Shown: positions 1 to 8,285, counted from the stretch's first letter. The stretch: 64,000 nt of DNA from Leifsonia poae (GCF_020009625.1 NZ_JAIHLP010000002.1:3286001-3350000), one strand, 5' to 3'. Made by a program: numbers and translations. The notes: generated by a model from the letters alone, not told the origin.

Positions 1-291
1 ACGCGCAGCCTGCGCGACGGCATCGACCGCATCCTGGTCGACCTGCTCTCGGTCTACCGGGATGTCATGATGCTGCAGCTGGGCAGCGCGAGCGAGCTGG
101 TCAACCGCGAACTGTGCGACCGCCTCGACGCTCTCAGCGCTCACACGACTCCCGCCGATACTCTCGCCGCAATGGATGCGGTCGCGACAGCGCGCCAGCG
201 GATCGACTCGAACGTCGCACCGGCGCTCGCTCTGGAGGCGATGCTCACGAGCATCCTGCGCGGCGCCACTCGAAAGGGGACAGCACAGTGA
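1..291 (+). CDS. holB: DNA polymerase III subunit delta' (C-terminal part)
   Basis: Only the last 96 codons are in the window; the reading frame is open from base 1. The visible part is the helical C-terminal region of the clamp-loader delta' subunit, which has no ATPase motifs and helps form the pentamer collar. The assignment rests on the resemblance of the residues around NVAPALALEAML to delta' C-termini and on the common actinobacterial order holB then alpha/beta hydrolase. The TGA stop overlaps the GTG start of the next gene by 4 bases, so the two are probably co-translated. Without the N-terminal AAA+ domain the call is likely rather than certain. Confidence 0.7.
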   Translation, partial: TRSLRDGIDRILVDLLSVYRDVMMLQLGSASELVNRELCDRLDALSAHTTPADTLAAMDAVATARQRIDSNVAPALALEAMLTSILRGATRKGTAQ

Positions 292-1865
292 CCACCCGAC
301 CGGACGGCTCCCGGCCGACCCCACGAACCCGCGCGCGTCGCCGCACGACCCGTATCGCGCTGGTGGCCATGGCCGCGATCACCGCGCTGACCCTGAGCGG
401 ATGCGTCACCTGGTTCCTGCCGGCCAAGACCTCTCACACATCGTCGCCGGTGAGCGAGAATGTTCCCGCCGACCTGAAGCCGTTCTACGACCAGGTTCTG
501 ACGTGGACGAGCTGCTCCGGTGGCAAGCAGTGCACGACGGCCAAGACACCCCTGGACTGGGCGAATCCGTCGGCGGGAGAGATCGAGCTCGCGCTCATCC
601 GCCAGCCGGCGAAGGGCACGAAACAGGGGTCGCTTCTTGTGAATCCCGGCGGCCCGGGCGGTTCGGGCTACGACTTCGTAGCGAACTCGGTGGACTACGC
701 CACCGACTCCACGCTGCAGAACAGCTTCGACGTCGTCGGCTTCGACCCCCGTGGCGTCGGCCGTTCGACCGCCGTCAAGTGTTACGACGCGAAGGGGATG
801 GATGCCTACCTCTACGACATCACCCCCGGTGTCCGCGGCTCCGACCAGTGGATCGCCGAGAACACCACCGCGGCGAAGGATTTCGGCTCGGCCTGTGCAA
901 AGAACACCGGCGCCCTGCTCGACCACGTCGACACGGTGAGCGCCGCCCGTGACCTGGACCTGCTGCGGGCGACCCTCGGCGACAAGAAGCTGAACTACCT
1001 CGGCTACTCCTACGGCACCTACTTGGGCACCATCTATGCCGACCTCTTCCCGGGGAAGACCGGGCGATTGGTGCTCGACGGTGCGCTCGACCCCGCGGCG
1101 AGCAACTTCGATGTGACCGAGGTGCAGGCCAAGGGATTCGAGAGCGCCTTGCGCGCCTACCTCGCCGACTGTCTCAAACAGAAGGGGTGCCCGTTCAGCG
1201 GCACCGTCGAGCAGGGCATGGCGACGATCACCTCCCTCCTGGCCTCGGTGGAGAAGAGCCCGATCCGCAACTCTGACGGCCGCGAGTTGGGCGCGAACAC
1301 GCTCGTCACAGCGATCATCTATCCGCTCTACGATGCGACGGCCTGGTCGTATCTGAGCGATATGTTCACTTCGGTGATGAAGGGCGACGCGTCTTACGCG
1401 TTCACCCTGGCCGACGCCTACAACAACCGGCAGGACGACGGAACCTACGGCGACAATTCCACCGAGGCGTTCACGGCGATCAACTGCCTCGACTACAGCT
1501 ACGACGACAACCCCGCGACGATGCGCGAGCAGGCTGCCGAGTTGGCCAAAGCGGCCCCCGTGATCGGCCCGTACATGGCGTACGGCGACATCGGATGCGG
1601 CAACTGGCCGTACAAGACGACCTACGAGCGCGGTCCGATCGCGGCGAAGGGGTCGGCCCCGATCCTCGTGGTCGGAACCACCAACGACCCGGCGACCCCG
1701 TACGTGTGGGCGAAGAACCTCGCCGGCGAGCTGGAGAACGGACACCTCCTCACCTACAAGGGTGAGGGGCACACCGCTTACAACAAGTCGAACTCCTGTG
1801 TGAATGACGCGGTCGATGCGTTCCTCGTCAAGGGGACGATTCCGGCCGATGGCAAGACCTGCTGA
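288..1865 (+). CDS. Secreted alpha/beta hydrolase lipoprotein, TAP-like (S33) peptidase family
   Basis: This 525-residue protein has an Arg-rich N-terminus, a hydrophobic segment and a lipobox LSGC with Cys39, so it should be a lipoprotein on the outer face of the membrane. The oxyanion-type motif NPGGPGGSG lies near residue 119. The nucleophile elbow GYSYG puts the catalytic Ser near 241. A C-terminal TAP-like domain carries the expected Asp (TTNDPATPY) and His (GEGHTAY). Related actinobacterial enzymes (SlpD/SlpE, Hip1-like) are tripeptidyl or oligopeptide hydrolases, so an exopeptidase role is likely; the exact substrate cannot be read. Start: GTG 288, overlapping the holB stop by 4 bases. 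Several Cys pairs in the mature part suggest disulfides. Confidence 0.85.
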   Translation: MTTRPDGSRPTPRTRARRRTTRIALVAMAAITALTLSGCVTWFLPAKTSHTSSPVSENVPADLKPFYDQVLTWTSCSGGKQCTTAKTPLDWANPSAGEIELALIRQPAKGTKQGSLLVNPGGPGGSGYDFVANSVDYATDSTLQNSFDVVGFDPRGVGRSTAVKCYDAKGMDAYLYDITPGVRGSDQWIAENTTAAKDFGSACAKNTGALLDHVDTVSAARDLDLLRATLGDKKLNYLGYSYGTYLGTIYADLFPGKTGRLVLDGALDPAASNFDVTEVQAKGFESALRAYLADCLKQKGCPFSGTVEQGMATITSLLASVEKSPIRNSDGRELGANTLVTAIIYPLYDATAWSYLSDMFTSVMKGDASYAFTLADAYNNRQDDGTYGDNSTEAFTAINCLDYSYDDNPATMREQAAELAKAAPVIGPYMAYGDIGCGNWPYKTTYERGPIAAKGSAPILVVGTTNDPATPYVWAKNLAGELENGHLLTYKGEGHTAYNKSNSCVNDAVDAFLVKGTIPADGKTC

Positions 1866-1906
1866 GCTCGGTCCGCAGCGATGGCATCCCGAGGGAACCT
1901 GGTGTG

Positions 1907-1920
1907 GTGCAACTTTGCAC
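1907..1920. promoter_or_regulatory. Inverted repeat, candidate TetR operator
   Basis: GTGCAACTTTGCAC is an inverted repeat matching at 6 of 7 positions per arm. It ends 19 bases before the TetR-family start codon, where an autoregulatory operator is commonly found. No binding data; this is inference from position and symmetry. Confidence 0.45.
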
Positions 1921-1939
1921 AGAGTGAAATAATCGACGC

Positions 1940-2620
1940 ATGAGTGTGGCTGAGGAAGAACTGGGTCTCCGCGAACGCAAACGTCTCGCGACGCGGCGCG
2001 CTATTCAGCTCGCCGCCGTCGAGTTGGCCAGCGAGCGGGGTTTCGACCGGGTGACGATCGACGAGATCAGCCATGTCGCCAATGTGTCGCCGCGCACGTT
2101 CTTCAACTATTTCCCGTCGAAGGAGTCCGCCATCATCGGCGAGCTCCCCGAACTGCCCGACGAGGAGCGCATCGAACGATTCGTCGGCGCCGGGCCGAAG
2201 GAGTCCATCCTCGACGGCATCAGCGACCTGCTCATCGCGGCGATCGACACCGGCGAGCTGGCCGGCGAGACCGGGGGTGACACCAGTGAAGTCGCCCGCG
2301 CCGTTCAAGAACTCCACGCCCGACGCCGCGCCCTGCTCAAAGACAACCCCGAACTGTTCGCGCTGCGCATGGCCAGCATGCACCAGTTCGAGGACGCGCT
2401 GAGCACCATCATTCAGCGCAGGCTCGCCCACGACGATCCTGCCTTGCTCGATGACGCGGAGACCCTGCACCAGCGCGCCCGTCTGGTCACCTATGTCTCG
2501 TTCGCCGGGATGCGGCACGCCTGGTCTTGCTGGGCCGACCACGGCGGCGTTGAGCCGCTCGCCGACCGCCTGCGCAGTTCCTTCGAGCAACTCCAGGCCC
2601 TCGGCAACCATGTGCGCTGA
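1940..2620 (+). CDS. TetR/AcrR-family transcriptional regulator
   Basis: This 226-residue protein has a typical TetR N-terminal DNA-binding domain. The first helices begin around residue 13, and the helix-turn-helix (TIDEISHVANVSPRTFFNYF) is followed by the PSKE segment near residues 35-60. The C-terminal two thirds are helical and divergent, as expected for the ligand and dimerisation domain, so the ligand is unknown. No transporter or enzyme gene is paired with it, so the target may be itself or a distant gene. It stands alone between the hydrolase lipoprotein and tRNA-Thr, with a palindrome just upstream of its ATG. Confidence 0.88.
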   Translation: MSVAEEELGLRERKRLATRRAIQLAAVELASERGFDRVTIDEISHVANVSPRTFFNYFPSKESAIIGELPELPDEERIERFVGAGPKESILDGISDLLIAAIDTGELAGETGGDTSEVARAVQELHARRRALLKDNPELFALRMASMHQFEDALSTIIQRRLAHDDPALLDDAETLHQRARLVTYVSFAGMRHAWSCWADHGGVEPLADRLRSSFEQLQALGNHVR

Positions 2621-2691
2621 GTGGTCGGAACCACGCCCGCGAATCGGGTAAGCTTTATAGCTGTGCGTCGCGCTCGCGAGAGCAGACCCAC

Positions 2692-2764
2692 GCCGCCCTA
2701 GCTCAGTCGGCAGAGCATCTCACTCGTAATGAGAAGGTCAAGGGTTCGATTCCCTTGGGCGGCT
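2692..2764 (+). tRNA. tRNA-Thr (anticodon CGT)
   Basis: The cloverleaf folds completely. The acceptor stem is GCCGCCC/GGGCGGC. The anticodon stem TCTCA/TGAGA carries loop CTCGTAA with anticodon CGT, which reads ACG. The T arm is AAGGG-TTCGATT-CCCTT. CCA is not encoded. A TATAGC hexamer about 30 bases upstream could be the -10 box. The gene is intact although an insertion sequence begins 4 bases after it, because the target duplication of the element restores the 3' end. Confidence 0.96.
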
Positions 2765-2767
2765 CCG
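2753..2767 (+). repeat. Target-site duplication of the IS, left copy
   Basis: CCTTGGGCGGCTCCG is present on both sides of the element in the same orientation, here and at 4069-4083. This copy contains the last 12 bases of tRNA-Thr. The flanking bases differ (C before this copy, A before the other), so the repeat is exactly 15 bp. Confidence 0.8.
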
Positions 2768-2816
2768 TGTGATGAGTCGGGACATCGTTGATAGATGTGT
2801 CGAGACATCGTTGATA
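2768..2816 (+). repeat. IS481 element left terminal inverted repeat
   Basis: The core from 2780 to 2816 matches the reverse complement of 4020-4056 at 35 of 37 positions. It contains two copies of GACATCGTTGATA with a 21-base period. The outer 12 bases match their partner at only 6 positions but share the terminal TGT. Confidence 0.8.
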
Positions 2817-3995
2817 TTAGGAAGAGCCCGGCCATCGGCCGGGCTCTTTTGTTTGGTCGCGCCAGTATTTTCTGTCGGGTTCGATGTGGTGGATGCTGAG
2901 GATCTCGCCGGTGTCGAGGTGAGTGACTGTGGCGCTGGTTTCGTCGACGAGGATGAGCACGGCTGTGCCGGCGTGGTTGTGGCCGATGCCGAGGTGGTGG
3001 AGGTTCCCGGCTCGGCGGAGGGTGAGTTTGCCGAATCGGTCGACGGTGTCGAAGCGGACGCGGTAGTGGGCGCTGAGGGTGTTCGGGTTCGGGTGGGCTT
3101 TGATGGTGGCGGCGTAGGCCTGGGCTGGGGTTAGCCGGTCGAGAGCGCGGTGCGGGCGGCGCTCGTTATAGATGACCCGGAACTGGTCGAGCTGAGTTTG
3201 CAGTTCGGCGATCGTCGCTGCCGGAGGCTGGCTGGCGAGCCAGCGTTTGAGGGTTTGGTGGAAACGTTCGATCTTGCCTTGGGTTTGCGGGTGATAAGGG
3301 TGCCCGTTCTTCTGCTGGATGCCGAGGGCGGCGAGGAGGTATTCGAATGCGTTCTTTCCGCCGGTGAAGCGGGCAGTGTAGACGGTGCCGTTGTCGGTCA
3401 GTGTGGAGGCGGGCAGCCCGTGGGTGTTCGTCGTGGCGGTGAAGGTGCTGACGACGTCGGGACCGGTGACCCGGTCGTGGGCGGTGCAGGACAGCAGCAT
3501 GCGGGAGTGGTCGTCCAGCCAGTTCAGGATCTCGACATCGGTGCCGTCGGCGAGAGGCCAGTGGGTGAAGTCGGACTGCCAGGTCTCGTTGGGTTGGTGC
3601 GCTTCGAACCGGAGGTAGGAGGACTTCGGGCGCTTCTTCGGTTCCGGGGTGATCAACCCTGCAGTGTGGAGGATGCGGCGGATCGTGGAGGTGGAGGGGA
3701 CCGGGAGATGTTCCTGGTCGAGGTGCCAGGCGATCGTGACCGGTCCGGCATCCAGCCCGTCCGTGGTCAGCTGCTGGCGCAGCGCGATGATCCGCGTCCG
3801 GACGTGCTCGGGCGTGCTCGTCGAGGAGGCGTGCGGGCGGCGGCTGCGCGGTTCGAGTGCGTCGAGCCCACCGGTCTCGTAGCGGGTGACGAGGGTGTGC
3901 ACCCATTGCCAGGAGACGTCGAACTTGCGGGCGGCCTCAGCCTTGGTGAGCCCCTGGTGGACCACGGACAGGACGATCACGCGCGCCTTCGACAT
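2817..3995 (-). CDS. IS481-family transposase
   Basis: This 392-residue DDE transposase starts with a helix-turn-helix region (residues about 5-55: SKARVIVLSVVHQG through the RYETGG segment) and a second winged-helix-like part before residue 115. The integrase-core (rve) domain follows. The catalytic triad is visible: Asp142 in WQSDFTHW, Asp201 in TLTDNGT and Glu243 in GKIERFHQ. No frameshift or internal stop is seen, so it is probably active. The last codons coincide with a strong hairpin (2822-2850), and the stop lies next to the inner edge of the left inverted repeat. Confidence 0.93.
   Translation of the reverse strand: MSKARVIVLSVVHQGLTKAEAARKFDVSWQWVHTLVTRYETGGLDALEPRSRRPHASSTSTPEHVRTRIIALRQQLTTDGLDAGPVTIAWHLDQEHLPVPSTSTIRRILHTAGLITPEPKKRPKSSYLRFEAHQPNETWQSDFTHWPLADGTDVEILNWLDDHSRMLLSCTAHDRVTGPDVVSTFTATTNTHGLPASTLTDNGTVYTARFTGGKNAFEYLLAALGIQQKNGHPYHPQTQGKIERFHQTLKRWLASQPPAATIAELQTQLDQFRVIYNERRPHRALDRLTPAQAYAATIKAHPNPNTLSAHYRVRFDTVDRFGKLTLRRAGNLHHLGIGHNHAGTAVLILVDETSATVTHLDTGEILSIHHIEPDRKYWRDQTKEPGRWPGSS
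2822..2850 (+). terminator. Rho-independent terminator-like hairpin inside the IS left end
   Basis: The stem AAGAGCCCGGCC pairs with GGCCGGGCTCTT around a 3-base loop and ends in a run of four T on the plus strand. In that direction it would stop transcripts entering from tRNA-Thr. It overlaps the last codons of the transposase gene on the other strand. Confidence 0.7.
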
Positions 3996-4019
3996 GCCTC
4001 ATCGTCGACCGCGGACCAC

Positions 4020-4068
4020 TATCAACGATGTCGCGACTCATCTATCAACGATGTCCTGAACCCCAACA
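4020..4068 (-). repeat. IS481 element right terminal inverted repeat
   Basis: This is the partner of 2768-2816: 35 of 37 core bases match, and the end is ACA on the plus strand (TGT inward). It also carries two copies of the GACATCGTTGATA motif. Confidence 0.8.
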
Positions 4069-4083
4069 CCTTGGGCGGCTCCG
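4069..4083 (+). repeat. Target-site duplication of the IS, right copy
   Basis: This copy of CCTTGGGCGGCTCCG is identical to 2753-2767. It is a displaced piece of the tRNA-Thr 3' end created by insertion. A phage-type attachment site was considered, but the copies abut the IS ends exactly. Confidence 0.8.
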
Positions 4084-4125
4084 AAGAAGGCACAGCCGTC
4101 ATTCTGGTCGGCGTGCATGCATGAG

Positions 4126-4331
4126 GGTTGGCTGACCCCGCTCACCGGGTGAACGCGCGCGAGTTGGGCGGCGGTGCCCTGCTGGACCTCGGAATCTATC
4201 CGATCTCGTTCGCCGCGCACCTCTTCGGCACCCCCGAAACCATCCAGGCGAGTACTCGCTTTCAGGCCGGGGGAGCCGATGCTCAGGTGGCGACGATCTT
4301 CCAATACGCCGACGGACTCGACCCCCGGTGA
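4126..4331 (+). pseudogene. Gfo/Idh/MocA-family oxidoreductase fragment
   Basis: About 68 codons match the middle of a Gfo/Idh/MocA-type NAD(P)-dependent sugar dehydrogenase. The family signature ELGGGALLDLGIYPISF is present, followed by a segment ending GGADAQVATIFQYADG. The N-terminal Rossmann domain and most of the C-terminal domain are absent; such enzymes are normally about 330 residues. There is no ribosome binding site or credible start. It lies between the right flank of the IS and a convergent unknown gene, so it is a decayed remnant. It also shows that the DNA behind tRNA-Thr has been remodelled. Confidence 0.75.
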
Positions 4332-4333
4332 GG

Positions 4334-5185
4334 TCAGCCGTGGTGCAAACTCCACGGGCCGCCGCCATACCGCATGATCACGTAGGGTTTGCCGTTGCCG
4401 GTGAAAAGGGGATCGATGGCAACCCGGACGTTCACGGGTGCCCCTTCCGACTTCCACTTTTCGATCATCGCGCTGGGGACGACGACACGACGGGTCTGCC
4501 GTGAGTCCAACGCGACCTCTTCGGCCCAGATGCGTTCTCCACCATCGCCGATCACCCCGACCGTAGCCGTTCCGGATGTGTGTGAGTGGTTCATCACCAC
4601 GATCTGCAGTTCATCCAGCAGCGCAGTATCAAGGAGTCTCCACGACTGCCAAGGATGACGCTCGGGAGCGACCGTGGACATCATCTGGCGGAGCGGCCAT
4701 ACAGCGCCGAAAACTTTTCCACGATACGACTCGATGGAATGCACGTACATGTAATTGTCGTGTTCGTCGCGATACGACATCCAGAACGGAGTCTGCACGG
4801 TCAGACCCTGCAAGTTGGGAATGGACTTGAGCTGCTTGCGAATCGCCGCCGGAGGCTCCAGATCGATGAAGATCATGCCCTCAGTGTCGAGGTCGTGACC
4901 GACGATGTCTTCGACCTCGAGATACAACTGTCCGAATGGTGGAACGGTGAAGTCCTTCTTCGCGATGAGTATCCCGTCTTGCCCGTAGAGCCAGACGTGT
5001 GCGGTCGCATCGGTCAGTGATTCTGGGAAGAACGTCGAGTAGAAGTTCTGGAGGTGTGCGCGGCTACGAATACCTTCGGTGTTCATGAAATAGTGCGCGA
5101 ACGCGCGGCGGGGCACGAACCCTGAAGCGAGAACCTTGCCGTATGCGCGCCGGACAGTGGCGGAATTGGATAGCGAACTAAGCAC
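4334..5185 (-). CDS. Unknown protein with two beta-rich repeats (partner of the upstream gene)
   Basis: I do not recognise this 283-residue protein. The GTG start at 5185 is chosen because AAGGAG lies 9 bases upstream and the start overlaps the previous stop by 8 bases, giving a tight two-gene operon. No signal peptide or membrane helix is visible. Two segments share a pattern of strands, a D/G turn and a hydrophobic end: roughly residues 45-85 (HVWLYGQDGILIAKKDFTVP) and 200-245 (ATVGVIGDGGERIWAEEVAL). The same pattern occurs twice in the neighbouring protein. The C-terminus is aromatic and His-rich (PYVIMRYGGGPWSLHHG). Base composition is less GC-rich than the flanking operons. Confidence 0.65.
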   Translation of the reverse strand: MLSSLSNSATVRRAYGKVLASGFVPRRAFAHYFMNTEGIRSRAHLQNFYSTFFPESLTDATAHVWLYGQDGILIAKKDFTVPPFGQLYLEVEDIVGHDLDTEGMIFIDLEPPAAIRKQLKSIPNLQGLTVQTPFWMSYRDEHDNYMYVHSIESYRGKVFGAVWPLRQMMSTVAPERHPWQSWRLLDTALLDELQIVVMNHSHTSGTATVGVIGDGGERIWAEEVALDSRQTRRVVVPSAMIEKWKSEGAPVNVRVAIDPLFTGNGKPYVIMRYGGGPWSLHHG

Positions 5186-6131
5186 GTTCGAGGGCTCCTT
5201 CAGATGTCGGCAGCACTGTTGCTGCGGTTTCGAAGAATGTGCGGTGCAGAATCTCGTTCGTCTCGATCCGCTTCTGACCACCCCATGTCGTGAAGTAGTA
5301 GATCGGTGGAAGGGTGTGATCGCACGCGATTCCGCCGGAGACGAGATTGCGGGTCATCGAAAGCGGAACGAGTCCAGCGTCGCGCGAGAGGCCGAGGACC
5401 ATTCCGAGTCCGCCTTGCGCGATGAAAGAGTCGAGCAGCCCATTGTCGACCAGGAGCTGTCGAACGCTGATGAACCGGAAGCCCCACGCCGGAACCTCGA
5501 TGACTCCCTTAGCGATCTTCTTGCCGGACGGGTCGACGAGCCAGTACTCCATGTGCGCGGAGCCCGTGTAGTCGAAGGTCGTGCTCGCGTTGATCAGTGC
5601 GAAGAGCGTGTCGACAGTCGGGCTCACGATCGCTTTCGGCGCTTGCAGCAGCGTCGTCCGCGTCTTGTTGAAACGCGAATCGTTCTGCGGTCCCATCTGA
5701 TAGGCGACGCCGGTGATGACTCCCCGGGGCTCTTGGCGAAATTCGATGAAATCGTCGGATGCCGAGACATGCGCCATGAGTTCTGCCCGATCGACGGTCA
5801 CGAGTCCTTGCCCGCGAAACCGTTCGGGAACCAGATGGGCAACGCCGAGCGTGTTGCCGGCGACCGGGATCTGAAGCTCTTTGATGATGTCGCGAGTGTC
5901 GATCTTTCGAACCTCGCCGGGTTGGAGGGTCATGATGTTCTCGGCGACCCCGAGTCGTTCCCCGGCGTCGGAGAGGAACGAGATCGAGACATCGAGGTTC
6001 GTTGAGAATGGACTCCCGACCAAAGCGTTGTTGATCGTGATCGATGTACCGTAGCCAAGCTCACCGAGGATCGGGAAAATACACGGTCGGAAGAACAGCG
6101 GATCAAAGTCGGTTACAGGCGCAGCCGCCAT
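5178..6131 (-). CDS. Unknown protein with two beta-rich repeats
   Basis: This is a 317-residue protein of unknown function, with no signal peptide or membrane helix. The ATG at 6131 has a good GAGGAG site. Two segments resemble each other and the two repeats of the downstream gene: about residues 30-80 (VSISFLSDAGERLGVAEN then RKIDTRDII) and about 170-220 (HMEYWLVDPSGKKIAKGVIE then FISVRQLL). Each has a strand, a D-x-G turn, another strand and then a hydrophobic helix or strand. This suggests repeated beta-sandwich modules. It is transcribed divergently from an OafA-type acyltransferase, so a link to surface polysaccharide is possible but unproven. Confidence 0.65.
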   Translation of the reverse strand: MAAAPVTDFDPLFFRPCIFPILGELGYGTSITINNALVGSPFSTNLDVSISFLSDAGERLGVAENIMTLQPGEVRKIDTRDIIKELQIPVAGNTLGVAHLVPERFRGQGLVTVDRAELMAHVSASDDFIEFRQEPRGVITGVAYQMGPQNDSRFNKTRTTLLQAPKAIVSPTVDTLFALINASTTFDYTGSAHMEYWLVDPSGKKIAKGVIEVPAWGFRFISVRQLLVDNGLLDSFIAQGGLGMVLGLSRDAGLVPLSMTRNLVSGGIACDHTLPPIYYFTTWGGQKRIETNEILHRTFFETAATVLPTSEGALERA

Positions 6132-6290
6132 GGCTCCTCCTCAGTTAGATGGTTGGTACCAACCCATTCGGGAGACCTCAAATATCCCCTATCGGGCCTC
6201 ACACTAACACCGATTCTCGGTCATCCAGGGGTCGGGTTGGGGCACTCCTCACGGAATACTTGTAGCCTCCCTGACTATAAGCTGGTCCGC

Positions 6291-8282
6291 ATGAGTACCG
6301 GAGTGGCCGGCCTGAGAACTGCGCCTTCAGGTGACTATGACGCTTCGCCGCGCTCGCTCTCGTATCGCCCCGATATCGATGGTCTTCGCGCGCTCGCCGT
6401 CGGCCTCGTACTGCTGTATCACGCATTCCCGTCATACCTGCGAGGCGGCTTCATCGGGGTCGATATCTTCTTCGTGATCTCTGGCTATCTGATAACGAGG
6501 GTGCTGCTGGAAAGCAGGTCTCGTGGACTCTCGGTCATCGCGTACGTCTCTACGTTCTACAAGCATCGCGTCCGTCGCATCTTTCCCGCGCTCATCGTCG
6601 TTCTGATCGCCTGTGCCGCCTACGGCTGGTTCAAGCTGTTCCCGGGTGATTACGAGTCGCTGACGAAATACATCGCAGGCGGAGCGGGCTTCGTGACAAA
6701 CTTCGTCGCCTGGTCGGAGGCCGGATACTTCGACCAATCGGCCGATTCGAAACCGCTGCTCCATCTCTGGTCCTTGGCGATCGAAGAACAGTTCTACATC
6801 GTGTGGCCATTGCTGATTCTCTTCAGCGGTCGGTTCATCCGCGCAAAGTACTTCTCGTGGCTCCTCGGCGGACTTGCTGTGGCATCGCTGGCGTACTGCA
6901 TCTACGTGACATCAGCCAATCCGACTCTGGCCTACTATTCCCCGCTCTCCCGGGGTTGGGAGCTGGCTGTCGGAGGCGTGCTCGCGAGCTTGCACGCACG
7001 TGGTATCTCAGCGCGGCGGGGCGTGTCCAGTAGCGTCATCTCGGTTGTTGCGCTCGCGTCGATTCCGATCGCGGCGTTGTTCGTCATCAATGAAGCGGGC
7101 TTTCCGGGTTGGCAGGCAGTGTTGCCCGTGGCCGCAACTGCGGCGGTCATCTGGTTCGGGACCGGCACTTGGGCGAATCGACGGATCCTGAGTTGGCAAC
7201 CGATCGTCTACGTCGGGTTGATAAGCTATCCGCTCTATCTGTGGCACTGGGTGGTGTTGTCGTTCCTCCGAATCCAGAACCCGCAGCCTCCCGGTGTTCT
7301 CCTGCTTGTTGCCCTTGGGGCAAGCGTCGTGTTGGCGGCGGCCACCTACCATTTCGTAGAGCGCCCCGTGAAACGCATCCCGCTCGGCCGGGCGAGCATC
7401 GCAGTTGTAGCGGTCATGGCGGTCATTCTCGCTTTCGGGATCAGCGCCAACGCATTGCATCTTTCCGGGGTGAAGCTGACGACGACTCAAGCCGCGCTCT
7501 CGAAGGCCTACGATCCCGAGCCCGCCTATCGCTTTCAGAAGTGTTTTCTCGACTCCGCCACACAGACTTCCGTGGATTTTGCTTCGGAATGCGACCAATC
7601 GGCCAGTACTAGCAAACCCTCCCTTCTGCTGTGGGGAGACAGTCTCGCGGCACAGCTCTATCCGGGCTTCGCCGCTCGGGGCAGTGCGCTGGGTTATGTG
7701 ATCGACCAGCGCACCGCGACCTCATGCCCTCCCGCGCTCGACAACTCGTACTCAGATCGCGGCAATTGCAACGAGATCAACGCTGCGACCCGCGCATACA
7801 TCGAGAAACGGCGTCCGACATCCGTTCTTATCAACGGTCGGTGGCCCGTTGACGAGAAGGTCCGCAGCGCACAGATCACATCGATCGTGGCATTTCTGCG
7901 AGCCAACGGGGTGCAGTCCGTCGAACTGGTCGGACCGGCGCCGGACTGGGTGCCGACACTTCGCGGCAATCTCCAACAGATGCATTTCCCCGGGAACATT
8001 CTGCCTGACTATCTGACTCCGCCGGCGTCGACCTGGCCGACGACCACGGCCGTGGACGCCAGCTTGCGGAAGCTGGCGGGCGGCCTGGGGGCCGGGTATC
8101 TTTCGCTTGTCGACAAGCTCTGCAAGGCGAATGAGTGTCTGATTCGCGTTTCGAGCGACATTCCCAGTGGACTGGTGACAAGCGACCATGACCACCTCAC
8201 CGCCCAGGCATCGACCCGTGTTCTCAAGTCGTTCGAATTGCCGGTGGCGACAGCGGAGCCTGGCGCCCAGACTGGTGGCTGA
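6291..8282 (+). CDS. OafA-type membrane O-acyltransferase with C-terminal SGNH domain
   Basis: This 663-residue protein begins with the acyltransferase-3 signature (YRPDIDGLRALAVGLVLLYH, then GGFIGVDIFFVISGYLIT) and has about ten membrane helices up to residue 390. An outward-facing SGNH hydrolase-like domain follows. Block I is LLLWGDSLAAQLY, and the late Asp/His pair is DHDHLT. Relatives O-acetylate lipopolysaccharide, peptidoglycan or other surface glycans: the membrane part moves the acyl group across and the SGNH part transfers it. Start ATG 6291 places the signature at the usual distance from the N-terminus. The acceptor glycan is not known. Confidence 0.9.
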   Translation: MSTGVAGLRTAPSGDYDASPRSLSYRPDIDGLRALAVGLVLLYHAFPSYLRGGFIGVDIFFVISGYLITRVLLESRSRGLSVIAYVSTFYKHRVRRIFPALIVVLIACAAYGWFKLFPGDYESLTKYIAGGAGFVTNFVAWSEAGYFDQSADSKPLLHLWSLAIEEQFYIVWPLLILFSGRFIRAKYFSWLLGGLAVASLAYCIYVTSANPTLAYYSPLSRGWELAVGGVLASLHARGISARRGVSSSVISVVALASIPIAALFVINEAGFPGWQAVLPVAATAAVIWFGTGTWANRRILSWQPIVYVGLISYPLYLWHWVVLSFLRIQNPQPPGVLLLVALGASVVLAAATYHFVERPVKRIPLGRASIAVVAVMAVILAFGISANALHLSGVKLTTTQAALSKAYDPEPAYRFQKCFLDSATQTSVDFASECDQSASTSKPSLLLWGDSLAAQLYPGFAARGSALGYVIDQRTATSCPPALDNSYSDRGNCNEINAATRAYIEKRRPTSVLINGRWPVDEKVRSAQITSIVAFLRANGVQSVELVGPAPDWVPTLRGNLQQMHFPGNILPDYLTPPASTWPTTTAVDASLRKLAGGLGAGYLSLVDKLCKANECLIRVSSDIPSGLVTSDHDHLTAQASTRVLKSFELPVATAEPGAQTGG

Positions 8283-8285
8283 TGC

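Larger units (their letters stand above)
2768..4068 (-). mobile_element. IS481-family insertion sequence, complete (1301 bp)
   Basis: The element is bounded by 5'-TGT...ACA-3' ends and flanked by a 15-bp direct repeat. Its terminal inverted repeats match at 35 of 37 bases inside 2780-2816 and 4020-4056, and are weaker over the outermost 12 bases. Each end contains the motif GACATCGTTGATA twice in tandem, which may be two transposase binding sites. One DDE transposase gene on the minus strand fills the interior and is intact. Long target duplications are known for IS481 relatives. A terminator-like hairpin lies inside the left end. Confidence 0.85.

Noticed and set aside
141..1772. Long open frame antisense to the TAP-type hydrolase
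   Set aside because: High GC keeps antisense frames open. The product is Arg/Val/Gly-rich with no motif, and the plus-strand lipoprotein is clear.
2753..4083. tRNA-type phage attachment sites attL/attR
   Set aside because: The repeated tRNA tail abuts the exact IS ends, and no integrase gene is present. A target-site duplication explains it more simply.
4128..4331. A functional short oxidoreductase gene
   Set aside because: Only the middle of the family is present. There is no cofactor domain and no ribosome binding site.
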